The position numbers and the translations under genes were made by a program. From Bog-532 sp963742875 (lineage in GTDB: Bacteria; Actinomycetota; Actinomycetes; Streptosporangiales; Streptosporangiaceae), in contig CAVUNO010000015.1 of assembly GCA_963742875.1 (NCBI GenBank), positions 248,001-312,000 of the forward strand: DNA of 64,000 bases, read 5' to 3'. The notes beneath the pieces were generated by a model, which ran no database searches, was not told where the DNA came from, and saw nothing but the letters and a program-made list of their open reading frames with translations. Positions 53,463 to 61,487 of this stretch are shown here, one piece after another (the first letter of the stretch is position 1; each line of letters starts with the position of its first letter).

Positions 53463-54993
53463 TCAGGCGCTGAGGTCGTATCTATCCTGGTCGCGGGCCT
53501 GGTGGATGCGGTAGTGCTCGCGGCGGATGTGGAATGCCCAGTACGCCTCGAAGTCCCCGTTGTCGATCACGGTGCGGAGCCTGAGGACGGCCTCGGCTCC
53601 CTCGACGCCCCACCGGGAGCCGGTGATATCGAGGCGGTCACCGATCAGGTGCCGACATGCGCCTTCTATCACTCCGGTGGCGATCGGCCAGCCGGATGCG
53701 AGTGCCTCGTCGTAGCGCAGGTACTCCTTGTTGTTGGTCAGGTAGCGCACGCATGCCTCCACGCCGGTTCGCTGGCTTTCCGTCAGCCCCCGCTGGCCGG
53801 CCTGCGCGGTAAGGGAGCTGGTGACCTGCTGGGTCCGGCCGGCCAGCACCGCTAGCGCCTGGACGGCCACCCAGTCTTCTGCTGCCGGATCATCCCTCGC
53901 ATGGAAGCACCACGCCGCAGCCCACAGGTATTCCAGCACGTGCACGAGGTCGATGACGAGATGGACCGCCACTTTCCGGCGGGCGGCCTCCGCTTCGATC
54001 AGCTCGATCTGGTGGCGGTCCCCGTCCACCAGCACCACCCAGGTGCGCACGTGCTGCCGGTCGCGGGCCTCGGCCTGGCCGAAGGCGGCGCGGATAACCT
54101 CCGCGGCGTTGCGGGCGACCGATCCGGTCAGCCACTTCGCTTCTGCGTGCGGGCCGCGCCGCACCTCGCGCTCGCCGCTGCGCCCGCCGGGCACGGCGAT
54201 CACATCGTGCGGTCGGCGGGAGGCTGGGGCCGCGTCGTAGACGCAGGCCAGGGTGGCCATCCGCTTGCGGCACGGCTTTTCCCCCGTGGCCAGCCGGGTG
54301 CGGAACACGCCCCGGCCCCGGTCCTTGGCGGCGGCGGCCTTGCGGGTGGCCAGCCGCAGTCCTTCGGGGCGCATCACGATGCCCTTGCCGTCTGCGCTGA
54401 GGACCAGCAGCACCTCGCTCGTGCACGGCACCGGGACGCGCTGGGCGTAGAAGCCGTCGATATCGACGGCCGCGGCCTGCACCAGCTCCTCGATCTGCCG
54501 CTTGCCCGCCACGCGCCCGCACCGCCGGTCGATCACCGTCTTCGCGGTGTCGTAGGAGCCGCGCACCGCCTCGCGTACCGCCGCCCGCCGCAGCCCGTGG
54601 CTATGCCGTCCGGCCGGCAGCGACAGCGCGGCGTCGGCCGGGTAGGCGTTGGGCCGCCCGGGCGCGCGGAAGGCCAGCCGGCGGACCGTCACCGGGCCGA
54701 ACACCGTGGCCAGCATGCGCTCGTGATCGCGCTCGACCCGGCTCCGCCCCTCCACGCGCCGCTGCTCCGGGCTGGCGGGCAGCGCCTCCTGCTCGCGGAT
54801 CGCGCGCAGATCGAGGTGGTCTTGCAGCAGCTGCCGCTGCACTTCGCGGCCCCGGACCCCGATCAGCTCCTCCAGCTGATCGTGGGCCATCTCCCCGATC
54901 CGGCCGCTGGCCAGATCCTCCACCAGGGACTCGAAACCGATTCGCGAGCGGGCAAAGGGGTCAGCCAGGCGCGGGCGTGCCGTAGGTTTCCAT
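53463..54993 (-). CDS. ISKra4-family transposase (possible N-terminal frameshift)
   Basis: A DDE-fold transposase of about 510 residues: 'GRIGEMAHDQLEELIGVRGR', 'ERMLATVFGPVTVRRLAFRA', 'VLLVLSADGKGIVMRPEGLR' (first Asp), 'TWVVLVDGDRHQIELIEAEA' (second Asp) and 'VIEGACRHLIGDRLDITGSR' (Glu region). The plausible ATG at 54993, with RBS-like AAGAAG, is in another frame and ends after ten codons (METYGTPAPG). One base change reconnects it to 'LADPFARSRIGFESLVEDLA'. Either the copy is frameshifted or translation starts at an internal GTG. Confidence 0.82.
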
Positions 54994-55063
54994 CGGGCTC
55001 TTCTTTCTGGTCCGGATTGGTTCGCACCCTCGAACCTAGGAAGAAGAGCCCATCTGCCCGCCC

Positions 55064-55609
55064 TCAGACGGGCGGGGGTGAGGCATTTTGCGCATCGCGG
55101 CGGGGCAGCATAAACAGCCCGGGCCCGTCCTCGGCCAGCCAGCCGCGCTCTGCCAGCCGTTTCAGCTTCGAGCGCAGCCCCTCGATCTTGGACTTGTCGG
55201 TACTCAGCCCGGCCGCAGCGGCGATGCCCCCGGCCCGCAACGGCCGCCCCGCATCGGCAAGGACCTCCAGCAGGTCCCGGTAGGAGGGCGGCAACACCGA
55301 CTGCGCAAGGCCCGGCCGCCACGGCGGCACCGTCACCGCCCCTATCGGCGGCCCGCCGGCGACCAGGGAGCCCGCGAATGCCGCCTCCGCCGCAGCCGCC
55401 GGCCCCGCTTCCTGCCCCGCCGCCGGCTCGCCGGTGCCCGCCCCGCCGAGGATCTCCGCGACCGTTTCCCGGGTGATCTCCAACCGGGACAGCCTCTCCT
55501 CGGCCCGCGCCAGCCGCTCGGTCAACCGCGCGATCTCACCGCGCAGCTCATCCGCCTCCTGGCGGGCTGCCGCCTCACGCCGCTGCAGTTCTTCGATCAG
55601 CGAACCCAT
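55064..55609 (-). CDS. ISKra4-associated accessory protein (coiled coil plus winged helix-like end)
   Basis: 181 residues. N-terminal coiled coil 'MGSLIEELQRREAAARQEAD' through 'LARAEERLSRLEITRETVAE', an Ala/Gly linker, and a C-terminal DNA-binding-like domain ('LPPSYRDLLEVLADAGRPLR', 'AAAGLSTDKSKIEGLRSKLK'). ATG with GAGGAG 8 nt upstream. It lies between the right inverted repeat and the transposase. Probably an accessory or regulator of transposition. Confidence 0.72.
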   Translation of the reverse strand: MGSLIEELQRREAAARQEADELRGEIARLTERLARAEERLSRLEITRETVAEILGGAGTGEPAAGQEAGPAAAAEAAFAGSLVAGGPPIGAVTVPPWRPGLAQSVLPPSYRDLLEVLADAGRPLRAGGIAAAAGLSTDKSKIEGLRSKLKRLAERGWLAEDGPGLFMLPRRDAQNASPPPV

Positions 55610-55718
55610 CGGGCATCTCCTCGCTCCTACCCGAAACGGTAGGAGACGACCCACCCCCGTGGTCGGCCAGCCCGCATCTTCCCAGTTCAGCCAGTCCCTA
55701 CAGAAGAGCCACACCCAT

Positions 55719-56013
55719 TCAGGATCTGCAGCAGGTCCTGGTCCGTGGCGTCCGCCCGATTGAACTCGGTGCCGTACGCCAGCGAGACGCGGGCCGCGTC
55801 CGCCAGCGCCCACGGCGTGTACTTGCGGTACGGACTGTTCAGCCAGTCCTGCTGCTGCCTATACCGGACGGCGGCCGCCGCGATCGGCAGCAGCAGGGAA
55901 CTCGGCTTATACCGGCGGACCCGCTGCCGGTACTCATAATCGCTGACCCCAGAGTCCAGCATGCTCCCCGACACCCCTGAATCCTCCCATGCCTGGTCGT
56001 ACGGCCGGAGCAT
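55719..56013 (-). pseudogene. Unknown gene truncated by the IS
   Basis: About 98 residues from ATG 56013 ('MLRPYDQAWEDSGVSGSMLD', 'YEYRQRVRRYKPSSLLLPIA', 'DWLNSPYRKYTPWALADAAR') run straight into the inverted repeat of the ISKra4-type element. The continuation is not seen beyond 53430. Family not recognised; the start looks intact, the 3' part is lost. Confidence 0.6.
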
Positions 56014-56760
56014 TTACGCAACGGCCCTATCCGGCCCGATCCTCCAGACCCGTTCCCGCCATGCCCGGCCGCACGCCCGTCCCGGGCACAACGGCCCTGT
56101 GTGGGCGCGACCGCGGCGGGCGCCGGGCAATTCGCCGTCCCCGGGCGCCCGGCCCCGCAATGGCCGCCCTCATGCCAGCTTGCCCCGCGCGATCCGTAGC
56201 GCCGCATGCTGTCTGCCATCTCCGCGAAGCCGCGGAACCCCTCGGCCGAGAGCGCGTATACCCCATGTACCTGTGATGTACCTTGGTCGGCATCCGGCTA
56301 GGTACATCAGGAGCGCGCTGGCGTTCCGGGCTTCAGACCGCGGCCGGGGTGCCCAGCGGACTTGCCGGCTTGAGCAGAGCTGACCGCCAGCACCGCTGCC
56401 CGGGAACACCCTTGCTGCAGCCATGCGCACATGGACGAGACTGCTGGGCTGGCCCTGCCCGACCCGGCCGATGCGGCACCTCGCGAGGAGTGATATCCAG
56501 CATGTTTCACGCTGCGTGACAACATCGGCAGGGGTGCCCTGGACCCGGCTGCAGCGAAGATACCGAAGGTATAGACCATTGGTCTAGAAAGTTACCGGGC
56601 GAATCGGGCGACACGGCCCGCCGCTCCGGTCCGGATCCGGCCAGATTTGACAAGCCTCCCGCGACTAGTTCCAAACTCACGAGCGAGCACGGAGCCAGCA
56701 TGGCCCCGAAACGGTCATCTTGGGGCCACTAAAATTCGGTATAAGACTAGGTCAGAACGG
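56014..56760. other. Non-coding or decayed region
   Basis: About 750 bp with no supportable gene. It contains two adjacent palindromes, taccgaaggta (56561-56571) and tagaccattggtcta (56572-56586), which look like a regulator binding site without a nearby gene. The region seems to be debris between two transposable elements. Confidence 0.5.
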
Positions 56761-56909
56761 GTGAGGTCTTCACGTTTGGGGCTGACCTGCGTGGATGCGG
56801 GCTTCTTTCGGTCCGGCCCACAGGTTAAGCGCGGCGTGGCCACGCTATCTGGAGGTGGCCGTTCCGGTTCTTCGTGCTGGCCGTGGTATGCCCGCGCCGG
56901 GCGGTTTGG

Positions 56910-57282
56910 CTAGCGGTTCCAGCGGGGGTCGGCTTCGGCGATGGTGAGGCTGAGTTCCTCGAGCTCGGCGACTAGTTGCCGCAGGCGGCGGTGGCTGTCG
57001 AACCAGGGGCCGTAGTCGGCGAGCTGGTCGTCGGACAGGATTCGGGTGGCGGTCTTCCCGTTTTTCTTGCGGGTCCACTGGTGGTAGGGGCCGTGCAGGG
57101 CGGGCGGGTCGGCGTGGCAGTGGCAGGTTGCGGGCCGCAGCGGGTCACCGGTCGGCGAGGGTGCCGGGCAGCGTGAAGCCGAGGGCGGCGATCTCGGCGG
57201 CGATGCGAGTGGCCTGGGCCTGCTGGGCCGGGGTGGGCGACACGTTGTCATTGTCGCAGCCGGGGTCCCGCATCTCGCGCAT
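56910..57282 (-). pseudogene. DUF6788 family protein, frameshifted
   Basis: The N-terminal part 'QQAQATRIAAEIAALGFTLP', ending 'GTLADR' and a stop, is in one frame. The rest ('ATCHCHADPPALHGPYHQWT', 'RKKNGKTATRILSDDQLADY', 'LVAELEELSLTIAEADPRW') is in another. Joined, they give the usual DUF6788 layout with a Cys/His cluster. At least two indels near 57125-57150 are needed to restore it. Divergent from the recombinase-like gene by about 20 bp. DUF6788 proteins commonly sit beside transposases. Confidence 0.65.
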
Positions 57283-57303
57283 CGCATTAAGTATAAGTGC
57301 TGT

Positions 57304-58203
57304 ATGACGAATGCTGATGCTGCCGCTTATATCGGGCGGTGGCGGCCGTCGCCGGTTTCGCCCGGCGCGGCGGCGTTCGCCCGGGACGTGATCACGAGAA
57401 CCAGGCCGGAGGGGCCGGGGCGGGCGAAGAACCTGCTGTGGGCGGCGGGAAAGCTCGCTGACTACGGCCTTGGGCTGGGCCTTGAGCCGATGCCGGAGGT
57501 GCTGCTGCACCCGTCGGTGACCGAGCGGTTCACCCGGTGCGCGCCTGGCCTGTCCGGGGCGGCGCGGCGGACGCTGCGCACGAACCTGCGGTTCATCGGC
57601 CGGCGCGTGGTGCCGCAGCTGTATCCGGCGGATATGCCGCTGCCCCGGGAGCGGGCCAAGAAGCCGTACAGCCCGGCGGAGATCGCCGGTTTCCTGGCGC
57701 TGGCGGACGCGCAGCCCACGATGGGACGGCGGATGCGGGCGGCGGGGCTGGTCTGCCTGGGCGCCGGCGCCGGGCTGATCCGGTCTGATCTGCGCGGCGT
57801 GCGCGGTCCGGACGTGGCGTGCCGGTCCGGCGGGGTCGTGGTCACCGTGCGCGGCACCCGCCCGCGTGCTGTGCCGGTGCTGGCCCGCTACCACCGCCCG
57901 CTGCTGGCCGCAGCGCGGTCCGCCGGGACCGGGCTGATCTGCGGCGGGGCTGATCCGGGCCGCCGGAACCTGACGAACCCGCTGATCGCCGCGCTGGACG
58001 GCGGCACCGGCCTGCCGCGGCTTGACACGTCCCGGCTGCGGGCGACGTGGCTGGCCGAGGTCGCGGAGCTGCTCGGCCTGGCCACGTTCATGCACGCCGC
58101 GGGGATCAGCTGCTCCCAGCGGCTCGGCGACCTGGTCGCCGGGCTGGAGCCGGCCGGCGAGGCCGGGGCGGTGCGGCTGCCCGGGGCGGCACGCCGGCCA
58201 TGA
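57304..58203 (+). CDS. Tyrosine-recombinase-fold protein lacking catalytic residues
   Basis: 299 residues. A SAM-like core-binding domain ('RAKNLLWAAGKLADYGLGLG', about 35-115) is followed by an integrase-like catalytic domain from 'KPYSPAEIAGFLALADAQPT'. Box I reads 'GAGLIRSDLRGVRGPD' and box II 'LDTSRLRATWLAEVAELLGL'. The HxxR His and the second His are Ser and Ala, and no Tyr follows in 'GISCSQRLGDLVAGL'. Strand transfer therefore seems impossible. The stop overlaps the transposase ATG (ATGA), so the two are made together. It may be a DNA-binding partner. Confidence 0.7.
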   Translation: MTNADAAAYIGRWRPSPVSPGAAAFARDVITRTRPEGPGRAKNLLWAAGKLADYGLGLGLEPMPEVLLHPSVTERFTRCAPGLSGAARRTLRTNLRFIGRRVVPQLYPADMPLPRERAKKPYSPAEIAGFLALADAQPTMGRRMRAAGLVCLGAGAGLIRSDLRGVRGPDVACRSGGVVVTVRGTRPRAVPVLARYHRPLLAAARSAGTGLICGGADPGRRNLTNPLIAALDGGTGLPRLDTSRLRATWLAEVAELLGLATFMHAAGISCSQRLGDLVAGLEPAGEAGAVRLPGAARRP

Positions 58204-59687
58204 TCACGCTCGCGGCCCTGGAAGGCGTCATCGACGCCTCCGGCACCGCGGCGCGGATCGAGGCCATGCTGCCCATCGGCGTGCGCTGCAGGCAGCTGAG
58301 CGTCCGCACGCTGCTGGCCGGCATGTGCCTGACCCAGGCTGACGGGCGGCCAGCCCACCTGACCCGTGTCCGCCAGGCGCTGACCAGCCTGCCCGAGGAT
58401 GACCAGCGGCGGCTCGGCGTCATCACGGACTGGAAGAACGGCCCGCACCGGCTGACCTGCCGGCAGGCCGAGTACACCTTCGGCCTGGTCGCCGGCGTGC
58501 TCGCCGGGGACGAGCCCGGCGGGCAGCCATCGCCGGCGCTGCAGGCGGTCTGCGGCAGCCTGCTGGAAGCCAGCATCCCGGAGGAGCTCAAGGACGCCAG
58601 CAGGCCGCTGGCCGCGGACTGGACGGACATGGAGTCCTTCTCCCGGCCCCCGCCCGGCAAAGGCGGCCCCTGCGCCGACCCCGAGGCGTCCTGGGGCCAC
58701 CGCAAGAACAACCTGCTGCGCAGCGAAGACGAGCTGTTCTACGGCTACTACCTCTCGGCATGCGTCATGATGCGCGAGGAGAACGGCCCGGCTGTCCCCG
58801 AGCTCGCCCGCCGCATGACCCTGTCGTCCTGCCGCCACGACCCCGTCCGTGCCCTGGTCCCTGTCCTGACGGCGATGCCGGAAGACGGCATCCCGCTCGG
58901 CGACATCCTCGCCGACTCCGGCTACGCTCACCGCGACGCCGGAGCCTGGGCCATCCCGCTGCGCGCCGCCGGGGCGCAGCTCGTCCAGGACCTGCACCCG
59001 CACGACCGCGGCCCCAAGGGCACCTACGACGGTGCCATCGTCAGCAACGGGAACCTGTACTGCCCCAAGGCGCCGCGCGCGCTGCTGGAACTTGCGCCGC
59101 TGCCCCGCAGCGGCACCCCCGAAGACGCCGCCGCGCACGACGCCCGCACCGCTGAGCTGGCCCGGTACAAGCTCGGCCGCCTCACCCGGGACGACGCCGA
59201 CGGCTACCACCGCGTCGCCTGCCCTGCCGCCGCGGGCAAGATCCGCTGCCCTCTCCGCCCCCCATCGATGACCCTGGACCGGGACCGCCCGGAGATCCTC
59301 CAGCCCCCGCAGCATCCCCAGGCCTGCTGCACCCAGCAGACGATCACCGTCCCGGCGGACGTGCTGGCCAAGACCGCGCAGAAACACGACTACCCATCCG
59401 CCGCGCACCGCCGCTCCTACGCCCGCCGCACCGGCGCCGAACGCGGCTTCGCCACCGCCAAAGACCCCGCCAGCACCGACATCAGCCGCGGCTGGTGCCG
59501 GCTCATGGGCCTGGCACCGCTAATGCTGTTCACCACCACCCTGCTCATCGTCCGCAACCAGCGCATCCTTGACGCCTGGAACACCCGGCAGGAAGAAAAC
59601 CAGCGCCGCGCCGCCGCCGGGCTCCCCCCGAAAACCCGCAGGCGCCGCCGCAAAACCCTCGCCAGCCTCAGCACAGCACCGCCATAA
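58200..59687 (+). CDS. DDE transposase of the three-gene element
   Basis: 495 residues. RNase-H-like core: 'LAADWTDMESFS' (first Asp), 'GHRKNNLLRSEDELFYGYYL', 'LGDILADSGYAHRDAGAW' (second Asp), 'RRTGAERGFATAKDPASTDI' (Glu) and 'SRGWCRLMGLAPLMLFTTTL'. A Cys-rich segment ('KIRCPLRPPS', 'QACCTQQT') may bind metal. The C-terminus is basic. Similar actinobacterial transposases exist, but I cannot assign an IS family. ATG overlaps the upstream TGA. Confidence 0.8.
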   Translation: MITLAALEGVIDASGTAARIEAMLPIGVRCRQLSVRTLLAGMCLTQADGRPAHLTRVRQALTSLPEDDQRRLGVITDWKNGPHRLTCRQAEYTFGLVAGVLAGDEPGGQPSPALQAVCGSLLEASIPEELKDASRPLAADWTDMESFSRPPPGKGGPCADPEASWGHRKNNLLRSEDELFYGYYLSACVMMREENGPAVPELARRMTLSSCRHDPVRALVPVLTAMPEDGIPLGDILADSGYAHRDAGAWAIPLRAAGAQLVQDLHPHDRGPKGTYDGAIVSNGNLYCPKAPRALLELAPLPRSGTPEDAAAHDARTAELARYKLGRLTRDDADGYHRVACPAAAGKIRCPLRPPSMTLDRDRPEILQPPQHPQACCTQQTITVPADVLAKTAQKHDYPSAAHRRSYARRTGAERGFATAKDPASTDISRGWCRLMGLAPLMLFTTTLLIVRNQRILDAWNTRQEENQRRAAAGLPPKTRRRRRKTLASLSTAPP

Positions 59688-59901
59688 CCCCGCCCCGCAC
59701 ACGAACCCCGGGGACCCGGCACCACGACCACCAGGCAGGCAGCGCAAGCATGCCCGCAAACAGGCATCTGAGACAAAAAGCAACCAGCCAGGCACACACC
59801 GTGCCCAGCACCGCCGGCACCCGCGCCGGAACCACAGGCGCGTCTGGAATGTCAGACCCAAACGTGAAGATAGGCCTCACTGAAACGTGAAGACCTCCGG
59901 G

Positions 59902-59966
59902 TGCGCCGCCAGGGACTTGAACCCCGAACCCGCGGATTAAGAGTCCGCTCTTCTACGTGCCAAGCC
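59902..59966 (-). tRNA. tRNA-Lys(CTT) 3' fragment, probable attachment site
   Basis: On the minus strand the D-arm 3' side, a 5-bp anticodon stem (gcgga/tccgc) with loop ctcttaa (anticodon CTT), variable loop, T-arm (cgggg-ttcaagt-ccctg) and the 3' acceptor strand gcggcgc are intact. The matching 5' acceptor strand is absent: the sequence there (gtcgaca) does not pair. The tRNA is thus a partial copy, as left by integration into a tRNA 3' end. Confidence 0.6.
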
Positions 59967-60539
59967 GTGTCGACCCGTACCGGCTGTGTCGCGTAGTCCG
60001 ATACCTTGGCAGGTCACAGTCCATTTCATGTCAAGTAATGCTGGATCGTTCCAGGACGTCCGAGCAAACATGGATCTAACGTCCGCCGACGATAGTATCC
60101 GAATCGGTGGTTACTGTCAGTAGCCGAGCCCGGGCGGTGAAAGCGCTAGAGCCGGCGGTCCGAAGCGCCGTCTCCGCGTGGGCGTCTGGGCGCTCTGGCT
60201 CGTGCACTTCTTCCGCGTAGGGACAGCCGAGCATGGACCTGTGACCCGCGAGGTTACGGTCGCCGACCCGGCCTCCAGCACGAAGCTCACCCGCTGCCCG
60301 GTATGCGTGTCCGATCCCCCGCCTGGGCAGCGCACGCCGGGAAACACCGGTGGATGCCGACGCCCCTATGGCCGTCCGGCACCGCCGCTGGGGCTTGCGG
60401 CTCCAGCAGGAGGACAGCTTCTGATGATCAGACCTGAGCCGACTGGATGCAGGCGTTACCGGCGCGGCCCGGCTGGCGGTGGGCATCGAGAGGCCCAGCG
60501 CCAGCCGGGCAGCGGCAGTCATGTACCTCGCGTGTACCT
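59967..60539. other. Non-coding or decayed region
   Basis: About 570 bp between the tRNA fragment and the Argonaute-like remnant. Overlapping open frames exist on both strands but none shows a known domain or a plausible start with ribosome binding site. Confidence 0.4.
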
Positions 60540-60905
60540 CTGGTACACCGCGCAAAGCTGAGGGTGATGGGAAACGCCGCGCAGGGGTTGGCGTTGTTCC
60601 AGTTCAGCTTGGTGAGCGCAAGGAGGTCTTGTGCTGCCTGGCGCATGTCAAGATTGCCGACGGGGAAAATTTCGATAGGCACGGGATGTGCGGGCGGGCC
60701 AGGTAGGTGCCGAGGTCGGGCATGTAGCCCGCAGTGAACAAGAACGTGGCGGGACCCACGCGGGCGAAGCTGCCACAATGCGGCGGGTACTTCCCTGCCG
60801 TAGTACCCGGAAGTCGCCACTGCTCAGGGTCATGAGTTCGACGAGCGGGATGTTGGCGAGCGCGACACCCGGAAGACGGATCGTCGGCGCCCGCCGGGAA
60901 CGGCT
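60540..60905 (-). pseudogene. Prokaryotic Argonaute (PIWI domain C-terminus) remnant
   Basis: Three colinear pieces lie in shifting frames: 'LVELMTLSSGDFRVLRQGST', then 'GSFARVGPATFLFTAGYMPD' with 'LGTYLARPHIP', then 'VPIEIFPVGNLDMRQAAQDL' with 'LALTKLNWNNA' and 'FPITLSFAR'. The order, spacing and the 'LALTKLNWNN' plus 'PIT' blocks are what I know from the end of PIWI domains of long prokaryotic Argonautes. The N, PAZ and MID regions and the catalytic acids are not visible, and frameshifts separate the pieces, so it is a dead fragment. Identity is by memory of motifs. Confidence 0.55.
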
Positions 60906-60949
60906 ACACAGGATGCTGATCACCAGAGAACGACGCCCGCGCTTGGGCC

Positions 60950-61155
60950 TCAGCGAGCGCGTCGACCATTACAACAGCCACTGGCCGCGCCTGGCGTGCA
61001 GGTTGGGCTGGCCTTCGGCCGGCTGCCTGCGCCGGGAACGCTCGCGGTCAGCATCGCGCTGGACCGGATGAACTCAGACAGCGAGGTGCCGCGCAACCGC
61101 GCCGTCTGGGCAAGCATGTCGCGCTCGTGCGGCAGGAGGCAGGCGGCCTGGGCCT
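60950..61155 (-). pseudogene. Ribbon-helix-helix-like fragment
   Basis: 'LLPHERDMLAQTARLRGTSL' followed by 'SEFIRSSAMLTA' resembles the RHH/DUF1778-type fold of antitoxins or mobilisation accessory proteins. The upstream strand region is not convincing and the C-terminus dissolves into low-quality sequence. It may be a remnant of an antitoxin or MobC-like gene. Confidence 0.3.
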
Positions 61156-61487
61156 GCGGTAAGAATTCGGCCGGGTGGCCAGTGCCCAGGTGCTCTCATT
61201 GGAAGTGAGCCTCGCATCCAAGCGGTTCTGCCTGCGGGTTTGGCGGTTCTCCGGCCCTTGCGGCAGCCTGTACGTGGCTGCCCGTGGGATCGGTGACGCG
61301 GGAGCCCGGGCGCACGTACATATAGCGGACAGCGCGCCTGGCGCAAGCGTCATTTAGCGTCGTTTGCGCAGGCGCGGCGGCAACCCCGCTTGTGCACACT
61401 GTCAAGACAGCGGCTGCACAGCATCGCTGTATGGCACCCGCGTCGTCGTAATGCCGGCAGCCGGGGGCGCTCGTGCTCCGGGATGGG

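Larger units (their letters stand above)
53430..55718. mobile_element. ISKra4-type insertion sequence
   Basis: A 2289-bp element. The left end (atgggtgtagctcttctgca...) and the reverse complement of the right end (atgggtgtggctcttctgta...) form an imperfect inverted repeat of about 28 bp. It contains the transposase and its upstream partner gene, both on the minus strand. No convincing target duplication flanks it. Confidence 0.8.
56761..59880. mobile_element. Three-gene element bounded by inverted repeats
   Basis: Left end gtgaggtcttcacgtttggg (56761-56780) matches the reverse complement of the right end (59851-59880), apart from a 4-nt insertion: both read GTGAGG...TCTTCACGTTTGGG.CTGAC. A further copy of the core sits just outside the right end (59881-59898). 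The unit encloses a DUF6788 gene, a recombinase-fold gene and a DDE transposase. The right end abuts the 3' end of a tRNA-Lys fragment. Confidence 0.6.

Noticed and set aside
60076..60555. Minus-strand 159-residue frame after the Argonaute-like remnant
   Set aside because: Could be taken as a gene, but it has no recognisable domain and lacks a plausible start. The region is treated as decayed.
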